Below are positions 9,156-17,059 of a stretch of DNA of 64,000 nucleotides, piece after piece. The stretch's first letter is position 1. Every line of letters starts with the position of its first letter. The notes below the pieces were generated by a model. The model did no database searches. It saw only the letters and a list, made by a program, of their open reading frames with translations, and was not told the DNA's origin. This DNA comes from Cyanobacteria bacterium FACHB-63 (GTDB lineage: Bacteria > Cyanobacteriota > Cyanobacteriia > Leptolyngbyales > Leptolyngbyaceae), in assembly GCA_014695255.1 (NCBI GenBank), contig JACJNX010000075.1:207151-271150 (forward strand), read 5' to 3'. A program made the translations under genes and the position numbers.

Positions 9156-9265
9156 CTCGATCGGAATAACTAAATTTCACCCGCTCGATCTTGTATTCCA
9201 AACTACAGAGGGACGAATTCTCTCTGAAATTACTTCACTCTAAAATTTTACCTTCGTCTAAAAAT

Positions 9266-10402
9266 ATGGCTGTTCGCCCACTTTTGATCACTGCCAAACC
9301 ACTGATCAGCGTCTTTCTGCCTGCTTTAGCGGGAGGAGGAGCCGAACGCGCCATGTTGTACCTTGCTGTGGGATTGGCGGAGCGGGGTTGGCGAGTCGAT
9401 CTAATTGTAGCGGAGGCAAAAGGCGCTTATCTCGATCGTGTTCCGCCCGATGTTCAGCTAGTCGATTTGAAGGCAAGGTTTCCTGTAATTTTGTCTAAAA
9501 CGATCGCCCTGCGCCACTATCTCCAACAGGCACAACCTGCCATTCTATTTTCAGCCTTAGATATCCTGAGTTCAGCATATTGGGCACGATTGGGCGCAAA
9601 TGTTTCGACTCGCATTGTAATGTGCGTTCAAACCTATTTATCGGAACAGTTTAGAAATGATCAAACACAAACCTTCGGCAAACTGCGATCGCGCATGGTG
9701 CAATGGCTTTATCCTAAGTGCGATGCGATCGTTGCCGCTTCCTGGGGAACCGCAAAAGATGTGGCAGGGTTGACACAACTTCCGTTAGAGCAGATTCAGG
9801 TGATTTACAATCCTGTCATCACTGAAGAAGTATTTCAAAAAAGCGAGGAACCGCTAGAGCATCCCTGGTTTCAGCCCGGAGAGCCTCCCGTCATCTTAGG
9901 AATTGGACGATTGGTTAGCCAGAAAGATTTCCCCACCCTAATTGCAGCGTTTGCGAAAGTGCGAGAACAGCGTCCAGTGCGATTGATGATTTTAGGCGAA
10001 GGGGAAAAGCGATCGTCGCTGGAGGCTTTGATTCACACACTTGGACTCGACGCAGAGGTTGCGCTACCAGGATTTATAGAAAATCCTTATGTCTACTTAT
10101 CAAGAGCAGCGCTATTTGTGCTGTCATCACGGTTTGAAGGATTTGGCAATGTGGTTGCAGAAGCCTTAGCTTGTGGTGTCCCTGTTGTGTCTACAGATTG
10201 CCCTAGTGGTCCTGCTGAAATTTTAGATTATGGAAAATACGGTAGGCTAATTCCAGTTGGTGACTCCGCCGCCATGACCACCGCAATTCTAACCCTGTTA
10301 GATACTCCAGCCGATCGTGCTGCGCTGAAGCGTCGATCGCAATTATTCGAGCGAGATCGCATCGTCGATCAGTATGCGGCACTTATAGAGCGATTGCTAT
10401 AG
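9266..10402 (+). CDS. Glycosyltransferase family 4 (GT-B)
   Basis: A 378-residue GT4 enzyme from the ATG at 9266 (MAVRPLL); the frame is open further upstream, but those residues look non-coding. The N-terminal lobe has LPALAGGGAERAMLYLAVGLA, the donor lobe ILGIGRLVSQKDFPTLIAAF and SSRFEGFGNVVAEALACGVP with the E-x7-E pair. The sequence STDCPSGPAEILDYGKYG is typical of GalNAc/glucose-type GT4 enzymes of capsule and EPS clusters. Second in the block; six bases separate it from the next gene, so they are surely co-transcribed. Confidence 0.9.
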   Translation: MAVRPLLITAKPLISVFLPALAGGGAERAMLYLAVGLAERGWRVDLIVAEAKGAYLDRVPPDVQLVDLKARFPVILSKTIALRHYLQQAQPAILFSALDILSSAYWARLGANVSTRIVMCVQTYLSEQFRNDQTQTFGKLRSRMVQWLYPKCDAIVAASWGTAKDVAGLTQLPLEQIQVIYNPVITEEVFQKSEEPLEHPWFQPGEPPVILGIGRLVSQKDFPTLIAAFAKVREQRPVRLMILGEGEKRSSLEALIHTLGLDAEVALPGFIENPYVYLSRAALFVLSSRFEGFGNVVAEALACGVPVVSTDCPSGPAEILDYGKYGRLIPVGDSAAMTTAILTLLDTPADRAALKRRSQLFERDRIVDQYAALIERLL

Positions 10403-10407
10403 CTAAG

Positions 10408-11490
10408 ATGCGAATTCTTCATGTTCTCAATCATGTCCAGGATATCGGTAACGGCATCGTGAACGCCGCGATCGATCTTGCTTGTTATCAAGCACAGGCA
10501 GGATTGGAGGTTGCAATCTTATCCAGCGGTGGGGAATATGAATCTTTGATGAAGCAATATCAAATCCGGCATTTCACGCTCAAAATTCCTCGATCGCCTC
10601 TAGATGTTGTTAATTTTACTCGCGCTTTCCGAGAAATTACGCAAATATTTTCACCCGATGTAGTACATACCCACATGGTAACAGGCGTAATTTCCGCAAA
10701 GACATTACGCAGAAACTCCGATTACGTCTTGATTTCAACCGTGCATAACGAATGGCAATTTCACGCCCCTTTAATGGGGATCGCCGATCGAGTGATTGCC
10801 GTTAGTCGATCAGTCGCACGCTCAATGCAACATCGAGGAATCCCAATCCAGAAGCTACACATTGTCGCCAACGGCACGATCGGTAGCCCGCGTCACCCAC
10901 CCCTCGATCGCGTCAAACCCTTACCACTCCAACATCCTGCGATTACGACCGTCGCTGGACTCTATCCCCGTAAAGGAATTCGCGACTTACTTGAAGCCTT
11001 TGTGCAGGTAGCTGACGAATCTCCAGCCGCCCATCTATATTTAGTAGGAAACGGACCTCATCGGGCAGCGTTTGAGCGGCAAGCTCAGCAAAGCGCTCAC
11101 TCAGAGCGGATTCACTTTGAAGGATTTCAAACCGAGCCACAACGCTATCTGCTCTCGACCGACATCTTCGTGCTTGCCTCGCGTCAAGAACCGTTTGGAC
11201 TGGCACTTTCTGAAGCGCGAGAAGCGGGATGCGCGATCGTAGCAAGCGACGTGGACGGGATTCCCGAAGTCCTAGAGGGTGGAAACGCAGGTCAACTCGT
11301 TCGATCCGGAGACGTGAAAGCGCTCTCTCAAGCGCTCTTAGGGCTGCTTCGATGTCGCGAAGACCTCGAATCCTGGAAACACCGCGCCCAGACGAATCTC
11401 GACTGGCTGCGAGTGGAACGAGTGCATCAAGAAACGCTAGGAGTGTACCAGGCTGCGATCACAGAAATGACTCGGACTGTTTGTGCTTAG
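10408..11490 (+). CDS. Glycosyltransferase family 4 (GT-B)
   Basis: A 360-residue GT4 enzyme starting MRILHVLNHVQDIGNGIVNA. The N-terminal lobe contains PDVVHTHMVTGVISAK; the donor lobe contains TTVAGLYPRKGIRDLLEAF and ASRQEPFGLALSEAREAGCA with the conserved acidic pair. ATG 10408 sits six bases after the previous stop. Its stop lies 17 bases before the ATG of the exporter gene, completing a compact transcript. Acceptor and donor cannot be deduced. Confidence 0.9.
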   Translation: MRILHVLNHVQDIGNGIVNAAIDLACYQAQAGLEVAILSSGGEYESLMKQYQIRHFTLKIPRSPLDVVNFTRAFREITQIFSPDVVHTHMVTGVISAKTLRRNSDYVLISTVHNEWQFHAPLMGIADRVIAVSRSVARSMQHRGIPIQKLHIVANGTIGSPRHPPLDRVKPLPLQHPAITTVAGLYPRKGIRDLLEAFVQVADESPAAHLYLVGNGPHRAAFERQAQQSAHSERIHFEGFQTEPQRYLLSTDIFVLASRQEPFGLALSEAREAGCAIVASDVDGIPEVLEGGNAGQLVRSGDVKALSQALLGLLRCREDLESWKHRAQTNLDWLRVERVHQETLGVYQAAITEMTRTVCA

Positions 11491-11506
11491 GAGACTTAAA
11501 AGATTT

Positions 11507-12964
11507 ATGGATTTGAATTCAGCAGTTAGAAAGGTTCAGCCTAACCCGCTGATGATGGTGACACTACTTGGATTGACAGCGATGCCTCTAGCGCAAGTGG
11601 CTCCTGCTCTGGCTCAAAGTTCGGGCAGTCAGACGCAAGCGGCTCCTGCTGCTGTGCGGGTCGATGAAGGCTATTTGCTCGGCTCAGGCGATCGCCTCCG
11701 AGTTGACATCTTTGGTGTACCAGAATACAGCGGCGAATATCAAGTCATGGCAGACGGCTCGATTAACTTCCCGCTTATCGGGGGCGTGTCCGTGCAAGGA
11801 CTGACGCTGCGCCAAGCCTCCACGACTGTCGCTAAACGCTACAACGAGTATCTCACTCGCCCAGTCATTACCATTAGCCTCCTCGCCGCCCGCCCGATTC
11901 AAGTCGCCGTTTCCGGTGAGGTTTCGCGTCCCGGAACCTACACCACTACCCTAAACGACGGGGGCATTCCCACCTTGAGCCGCATGGTACAAATGGCAGG
12001 CGGCATCAAACAATCCGCAGACCTCAAGCAAGTGCAGGTGATTCGTCGTCGTCCGGGAGGAAGCGGGATGCAGACGTTTAATGTGGACTTGGGCAAGCTG
12101 CTGCGATCGGGCGATTTGTCGCAAGATGTGCAGTTGCGAGATGGCGATACCGTGATCGTTCCCGCCGCGACCGCGCTAAATTTAGCAGCTTCAAGTGCCT
12201 TGGCAAATTCGAGTCTAAGCGCGAGTTCCGATCGCCCCATTAGCGTGATTATCGCAGGTGAAGTGAACCGTCCAGGACCGCAAACCGTCCGGGGTGAAAC
12301 GATCGCCGTCTCTGACGCAGGTGCAGCGGCAACGCCCGGACAGCCCGCAACGACGCGGCAGCGACTCCAAGCTCCGACAGTTACCAGAGCGCTTCAGCAA
12401 GCAGGCGGCATTACGCAACGGGCAGATATTCGCGTAATTGAAGTGCGGCGCACTGTCTCAGACGGAACTGAGCAGCTGATCAAGGTCAATTTGATGAGCC
12501 TGCTGCGCGAAGGCGATGCAAAACAAGACATCATTCTTCAAGAAGGCGATCGCGTGATCGTGCCAATGGCAACGGTGGCAGTTACGCCGGAAGATGCCGC
12601 CATTATGGGTCGCGGAGTCATTTCGCCTGAACTAATTACCGTTAACGTTGTGGGTCAGGTCGAGCGACCCGGTGCAGTTCAGGTTGCACCCTACACCACG
12701 ATGAATCAGGCGCTACTTGCGGCCGGTGGGTTTGCGCGAGGTGCGAAGCGCGATCGAGTTGAGTTTATCCGACTTCAACCCAATGGAACCGTCGATCGCC
12801 GCAGCGTCGATATTGATTTTTCACGAGGGATTGACCAAGCGAAGAATCCACCCCTGCAAGCAGGCGATACGATCGTGGTTCGTAAGACCGGATTCCAAAA
12901 CATAACCGAAGGCTTGGGTCAAGTCTTAGGACCAGCGCTCGGAATTTTCGGGATTTTCCGTTAA
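11507..12964 (+). CDS. Polysaccharide export protein with SLBB domains (Wza-like)
   Basis: A 485-residue exported protein. The N-terminal signal ends about APALAQSSG. The Poly_export domain (about 50-140) starts VDEGYLLGSGDRLRVDIFG and includes GEYQVMADGSINFPLIG. At least three SLBB units follow, each with the pattern GEVxRPG (VSGEVSRPG, IAGEVNRPG, VVGQVERPG) and a final LQEGDRVIVP-type strand. In E. coli Wza this family forms the outer-membrane ring that lets capsule out; here it lies directly after three glycosyltransferases. No lipid-attachment cysteine is visible. ATG 11507 has GGAG about 13 bases upstream; a GTG at 11483 overlapping the previous gene is an alternative start. Confidence 0.92.
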   Translation: MDLNSAVRKVQPNPLMMVTLLGLTAMPLAQVAPALAQSSGSQTQAAPAAVRVDEGYLLGSGDRLRVDIFGVPEYSGEYQVMADGSINFPLIGGVSVQGLTLRQASTTVAKRYNEYLTRPVITISLLAARPIQVAVSGEVSRPGTYTTTLNDGGIPTLSRMVQMAGGIKQSADLKQVQVIRRRPGGSGMQTFNVDLGKLLRSGDLSQDVQLRDGDTVIVPAATALNLAASSALANSSLSASSDRPISVIIAGEVNRPGPQTVRGETIAVSDAGAAATPGQPATTRQRLQAPTVTRALQQAGGITQRADIRVIEVRRTVSDGTEQLIKVNLMSLLREGDAKQDIILQEGDRVIVPMATVAVTPEDAAIMGRGVISPELITVNVVGQVERPGAVQVAPYTTMNQALLAAGGFARGAKRDRVEFIRLQPNGTVDRRSVDIDFSRGIDQAKNPPLQAGDTIVVRKTGFQNITEGLGQVLGPALGIFGIFR

Positions 12965-13210
12965 ATTTCAACTCAGTTTGATTCAAAGGGAGCGAGGCTT
13001 GATTACCATAGAAAAAGCCTTGTTCCCTTATTGTATTGATTTGTAAATCTAATCGTTCAGTTAAGGAGATTAAATCACTCTTTATTCTGAGGCAGAAAGC
13101 CAAAGAAACCAGTACACTGAATCAAAGCAAACTTTCTACTTCATTCCAGGAGAATGAATGAGTGAGTAATCACAGTCGTACTTGGTCGATCGCGTAGGAT
13201 GGTGAAGTAG

Positions 13211-14254
13211 ATGAGCGAGCTAGAACGCTGCTATCAATTATTAGGAATAGAGCTTGGAGCCTCGCTTGAAGAAGTGAACCAGGCTTACAAAGATCTTGTG
13301 TTTATTTGGCATCCAGATCGCGTTCCCAAGGATAATCCGCGTTTGGTTCAAAAAGCAGAAGCAAAGATCAAAGAGCTAAACCATGCGCGGGATACGCTGC
13401 GATCGCACTTGAAAAATGGAACGGCTGCGAAACCCACTGCGGCACAGCCGAAGCCTGCATCGCAAACCTACTACCAGTCCTACTATTACCGCCCACCAAC
13501 TCACTCGACTAACGCTCAAACGAATGGGAAGTCCGGACAGGCTCACGGGCATTCCACCAACGGGCATTCTCAGGGTCACTCAACGAATGAGCATTCGGCG
13601 AATGGTCATTCGTCAAACGGGCATTCGTCAACTGGTCACTCGTCAAACGGGCATTCGTCAAACGGGCACACCAATCCCCGTCCGAATTACCAAACTTATC
13701 AGCCCTATCCTCGTCCGAACTATTCTGCAAATGGTCGATCGGATCAGACGCGATCGACCGATGCGAGCCGAAAAGCTGAACCGCCTAAATCTCCAGACAG
13801 TACGCAAAATTATTACCGTCAGTCGCATTACCGCGCCGAGTATCACCACCCACCGAAATCTCCGGCACGTCCTCAAATGCAGGATATGACCGGGAAGGAC
13901 TTGAGCGGACAGAACTTGAAGGAGAAGGACCTCTCTGGCTACAATCTCAGTCGCGCCAATCTCTCTCGTGCCGACCTCAGCGACACGTTTATGCACAAGG
14001 TAAATCTTGAAGGGGCGAAGCTGGAGAAAGCGAATTTGTTTCGAGCGAACTTGCTAGAAGCGAATTTGTGCGGGGCGGATTTGCGCGAAGCGAATTTAAT
14101 TGGTGCAGATTTGAGTGGAGCCGATTTACGCGGGGCAGATTTGCGCGGGGCAAAAGTCGGCTTTGAAGATCGGGTGATGGTAAAACTCACTGGAGCAAAT
14201 CTGCAAGGCGCAATCATGCCCAACGGTAAAGTTCACGGAGCGCAGTCGTCTTAA
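13211..14254 (+). CDS. J-domain protein with His-rich linker and pentapeptide repeats
   Basis: A 347-residue protein in three parts. Residues 1-65 form a J domain (CYQLLGIELGASLEEVNQAY, then FIWHPDRVP with the HPD motif that stimulates Hsp70 ATPase). Residues about 70-220 are a low-complexity linker rich in Asn, Gly, His and Ser, with about nine repeats of NGHS-type units at 112-155. Residues about 225-345 are pentapeptide repeats (A/D-L/N-L-S/x-x, e.g. ANLSRADLS, ADLRGADLRGA) forming a right-handed beta helix. J-domain/pentapeptide fusions occur in cyanobacteria; the His-rich linker is unusual. It probably targets DnaK to a specific partner. Confidence 0.85.
   Translation: MSELERCYQLLGIELGASLEEVNQAYKDLVFIWHPDRVPKDNPRLVQKAEAKIKELNHARDTLRSHLKNGTAAKPTAAQPKPASQTYYQSYYYRPPTHSTNAQTNGKSGQAHGHSTNGHSQGHSTNEHSANGHSSNGHSSTGHSSNGHSSNGHTNPRPNYQTYQPYPRPNYSANGRSDQTRSTDASRKAEPPKSPDSTQNYYRQSHYRAEYHHPPKSPARPQMQDMTGKDLSGQNLKEKDLSGYNLSRANLSRADLSDTFMHKVNLEGAKLEKANLFRANLLEANLCGADLREANLIGADLSGADLRGADLRGAKVGFEDRVMVKLTGANLQGAIMPNGKVHGAQSS
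13546..13670 (+). repeat. Tandem coding repeat of the GGGCATTCN type
   Basis: Within the J-domain gene, about nine units of 12-18 bases share the core GGxCATTC or GGTCACTC and encode Asn-Gly-His-Ser. Slippage between units would change linker length without shifting the frame. Confidence 0.8.
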
Positions 14255-14345
14255 CGGAAGCTCTCGCCTACAGTTTATAGAACTCCAGGATTAATGAGCT
14301 GACCCAATCAGCCTCAACTACCTGCCAAACTAGTTCCCTTCATGT

Positions 14346-15440
14346 TCAAGAGTGCGGCTGAGGAGCTGAATCTACTGTAGAAGGGATGCTGTAGTGCTGT
14401 TTCATACAGGACAAGTAGGAGCCAGAGTGCACTTGCTCAACCCAGTCCGGGTTCTCTAAATACCAGTGAATCGTTTTGCGCAATCCGCTTTCAAAACTTT
14501 CTTGTGGTTGCCAACCGAGTTCAGCGAGAATCTTGCTGCTATTAATGGCGTATCGTCGAGCGTGCCCAGGTCGATCTTTCACAAACGTAATCAGTGAAGT
14601 GTAATGAACATCTGGTTTGGGCACCCACTCTTGAAGAATTGAACAGATTTGCTCAACGACCGTGATGTTCCTGCGTTCGCTATTTCCACTAATATTGTAG
14701 GTTTCACCAGCTTTCCCTTTTTGAAGAACGAGTTGGAGTGCGTCGCAATGATCTTCTACATAAATCCAATCTCGAATATTTTGACCATCTCCATAAATGG
14801 GAAGCGCTTGACCCTCTAGCGCGTTTAGAATCATTAGCGGAATCAACTTTTCAGGAAACTGCCGAGCACCATAGTTATTAGAACAATTTGTCGTGAGTGT
14901 TGGCAGTCCGTAAGTGTGATGAAATGCCCGGACTAAATGATCTGAACTGGCTTTTGAGGCGGCATAAGGACTGTTGGGAGCATAGGGACTGTCCTCGCAG
15001 AATGGCGAATCATCTAGGCCGAGTGATCCATACACTTCATCCGTCGAGACGTGCAGGAAGCGAAATTTTTCTTGCTTATCTCCACAAAGACACTGCCAAT
15101 AGTCTCTGGCTACCTCTAAGAGTTTGAAGGTTCCTACGATGTTTGTGGCAATAAAATCATCTGGGCTGGAAATCGATCGATCCACATGGCTTTCTGCCGC
15201 GAAGTTGAGAATGGCATCGGGCTGATGCTGCTCCAGCAGTTGACTGACGAGTTCGGCATCTCCAATATCGCCTTGGTAGAATCTGTAGCCCGAATCTTCT
15301 GATAGGGTTGCTAAAGTTTGAGGGTTACTTGCGTAGGTCAACTTGTCTAGATTGACAATGCTGCTCCAGTGTTGGTGCCGCGCTTTCAAAATGTAGTTTG
15401 AGCCAATAAAGCCCGTTCCACCAGTAACTAGAGTTTGCAT
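14346..15440 (-). CDS. rfbB: dTDP-glucose 4,6-dehydratase
   Basis: An extended SDR of 364 residues that turns dTDP-glucose into dTDP-4-keto-6-deoxyglucose, the entry to rhamnose and other deoxysugars. Motifs: TGGTGFIGSNYILKA (NAD binding), AAESHVDRSI, STDEVYGSL and the catalytic YAASKASSDH (Tyr-x3-Lys). It is the only nucleotide-sugar gene here; rfbA, rfbC and rfbD are not in the window. It may supply the neighbouring polysaccharide block. The gene ends close to 14346, convergent with the J-domain gene. An unusual direct repeat lies upstream of its start. Confidence 0.93.
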   Translation of the reverse strand: MQTLVTGGTGFIGSNYILKARHQHWSSIVNLDKLTYASNPQTLATLSEDSGYRFYQGDIGDAELVSQLLEQHQPDAILNFAAESHVDRSISSPDDFIATNIVGTFKLLEVARDYWQCLCGDKQEKFRFLHVSTDEVYGSLGLDDSPFCEDSPYAPNSPYAASKASSDHLVRAFHHTYGLPTLTTNCSNNYGARQFPEKLIPLMILNALEGQALPIYGDGQNIRDWIYVEDHCDALQLVLQKGKAGETYNISGNSERRNITVVEQICSILQEWVPKPDVHYTSLITFVKDRPGHARRYAINSSKILAELGWQPQESFESGLRKTIHWYLENPDWVEQVHSGSYLSCMKQHYSIPSTVDSAPQPHS

Positions 15441-15492
15441 ACGATGAGTTAGAAGTCAAGTTTTGATGAGGACATTCCCCGTAACTTTGATT

Positions 15493-15528
15493 GTCTTTAC
15501 TTAGTGAGAGGTCTTTACTTAGTGAGAG
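15493..15528. repeat. Perfect 18-bp tandem direct repeat upstream of rfbB
   Basis: GTCTTTACTTAGTGAGAG occurs at 15493-15510 and again at 15511-15528 with no gap. It lies 53-88 bases before the rfbB start, on the promoter side. An imperfect dyad GGTCTT (15529-15534) / AAGACC (15545-15550) abuts it. Two adjacent turns of the helix suit a dimeric regulator site, but this is inference. Confidence 0.75.
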
Positions 15529-15588
15529 GGTCTTGCAATTGAGTAAGACCAGTCTACACACTAATGGACAGTTTCTCAGCGGCACCGA

Positions 15589-17040
15589 TTAAGCTTCAAC
15601 CTCCAGAGAGCCAACCGGGTAAGCAATACAAGACAGCACAAAACCCTTTTGCTGATCTGCGATCGCTAATGCTGTCGGGGAAGATTGATACCGAACCTGC
15701 CCCTTACGCACTTTCACTTTACAAATTCCACAAGCTCCAGCGCGACAAGAACGGCGAATCTGAATCCCTTCTTGTTCTGCAATCTCCAAAATCGGAGTAA
15801 TGTTATCTACTACAGCTTGCTGCTTGGATTCAGTAAAGTAAACTGTGGGAGCCTCATCAGGCTGAAGAGTGTTTTGGTCTAGCCTGATCGTCGGTAGCTC
15901 AGAAGCTGCCTGTTGCTGCGATTGTATCAAGGAGTGATCCCCGAAGCTTTCCTCTTGATAGTTTTGCATCGGAAACTTCAGGTTTTCTAAAGCAGACCGA
16001 ATGCTTTGCATAAATCCAGTTGAGCCACACACGAAAACCGATCGCTCAAGCAGATCCGGAACCACCAACGCCAACATCGCCTCAGAAACGCGCCCAGTCA
16101 GACCCATCCAAGCGGGTTGAGCGCGAGTGATAGTGACTGCAAGCCGTAAGTTCGGCATCTGTGCTGCGATCGCTTCGAGTTCTCTGCGGAAAATAATCTG
16201 ATCTGGAGAAGTAGCACTATGCAGAAAGACAACATCACAGTCAATCAAAGTATCTTGTATCCAGCGCAGCATTGACATCATCGGGGTAACGCCGCTTCCA
16301 GCCGAAACCAACAGCAGCTTCGCAGGCACATCAGGAACACAGGTAAATCGCCCGATCGCTCCACCGATCAGCTTGACGCAATCCCCCACTTTGAGCTGAT
16401 CATGCAGCCAATTCGAGACAAGACCAGGAGGATATTCTGACTGATCCGGGGGACTGGGAACCCGCTTAACGGTGAGACTCAGATGGTAAGGACGAGTCGG
16501 AGAAGAAGAAATCGAGTAAGGGCGAATCACAGATTTGCCATTGATGATCACTTCTAAATTGACAAACTGACCCGGTTTGTAGCAGAACTGCACCGCAGGC
16601 TCTGCCACAAAATGAAAGGTCTTGACATCAGGAGTTTCATTAACAATGCGACGACAGCGACACACTAGATCTTCAGCTTGCCAAGTGGGTATCGAAGGCG
16701 CGATCGTACCTGTCACAGCGTCTACTGGCGTTAATGCCTCAATGTGTAGAAACGTTCCTCCTAATTGCAGCAGATCGCCTGATTGCAGTTGACGAGGTTC
16801 TTCAGCTGGAACAATCTCACCGTTGAGCATTGATCCAGATGCACTTCCCGTATCAATAAAGTAGTAAGCACTATTACGGTAGATAATTCGTCCATGCACA
16901 CGACTGATCTCTGGACTCGCAAGCACTAAATCACAAGTCATACTCCGCCCGATCACCCACTCTGTTTGATCCGGGTGAGAGCGAAGCTGATGAACTTGAA
17001 ACTCTCCTTGCTCAAAGTTAACTGATTTCAGCATTAACAT
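15589..17040 (-). CDS. FHA - flavin reductase - [2Fe-2S] ferredoxin fusion
   Basis: A 483-residue soluble protein with three modules. FHA domain (about 5-100): GRS at 31-33, ISRVHG with Ser46, Arg47 and His49, and Asn73-Gly74, so the phosphothreonine-binding residues are intact. Flavin/NAD(P) reductase (about 125-365): RPYSISS at 173-179 for FAD, SAGSGVTPM at 246-254 and VCGSTGFM at 337-344 for the nucleotide. Plant-type ferredoxin (about 398-483): cysteines 432, 437, 440 and 471 as C-x4-C-x2-C-x30-C. The reductase-ferredoxin part resembles Hcr, the NADH reductase of the hybrid-cluster protein. Last gene of a three-gene operon, 19 bases after the membrane Fe-S gene. GAGG stands nine bases before the ATG. 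Electron acceptor unknown; the upstream kinase may phosphorylate the FHA target. Confidence 0.88.
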   Translation of the reverse strand: MLMLKSVNFEQGEFQVHQLRSHPDQTEWVIGRSMTCDLVLASPEISRVHGRIIYRNSAYYFIDTGSASGSMLNGEIVPAEEPRQLQSGDLLQLGGTFLHIEALTPVDAVTGTIAPSIPTWQAEDLVCRCRRIVNETPDVKTFHFVAEPAVQFCYKPGQFVNLEVIINGKSVIRPYSISSSPTRPYHLSLTVKRVPSPPDQSEYPPGLVSNWLHDQLKVGDCVKLIGGAIGRFTCVPDVPAKLLLVSAGSGVTPMMSMLRWIQDTLIDCDVVFLHSATSPDQIIFRRELEAIAAQMPNLRLAVTITRAQPAWMGLTGRVSEAMLALVVPDLLERSVFVCGSTGFMQSIRSALENLKFPMQNYQEESFGDHSLIQSQQQAASELPTIRLDQNTLQPDEAPTVYFTESKQQAVVDNITPILEIAEQEGIQIRRSCRAGACGICKVKVRKGQVRYQSSPTALAIADQQKGFVLSCIAYPVGSLEVEA

Positions 17041-17059
17041 TAGGCAGAACCTCGTTAAA

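Noticed and set aside
9191..9265. Upstream extension of the second glycosyltransferase
   Set aside because: The residues are basic and unlike GT4 N-termini; the ATG at 9266 is preferred.
13546..13670. Possible CRISPR array from short repeated units
   Set aside because: The units are 12-18 bases, contiguous and coding, with no spacers.
13376..14223. Long frames in other phases across the J-domain gene
   Set aside because: They are products of the repetitive linker and pentapeptide codons; the J domain and repeats fix the true frame.
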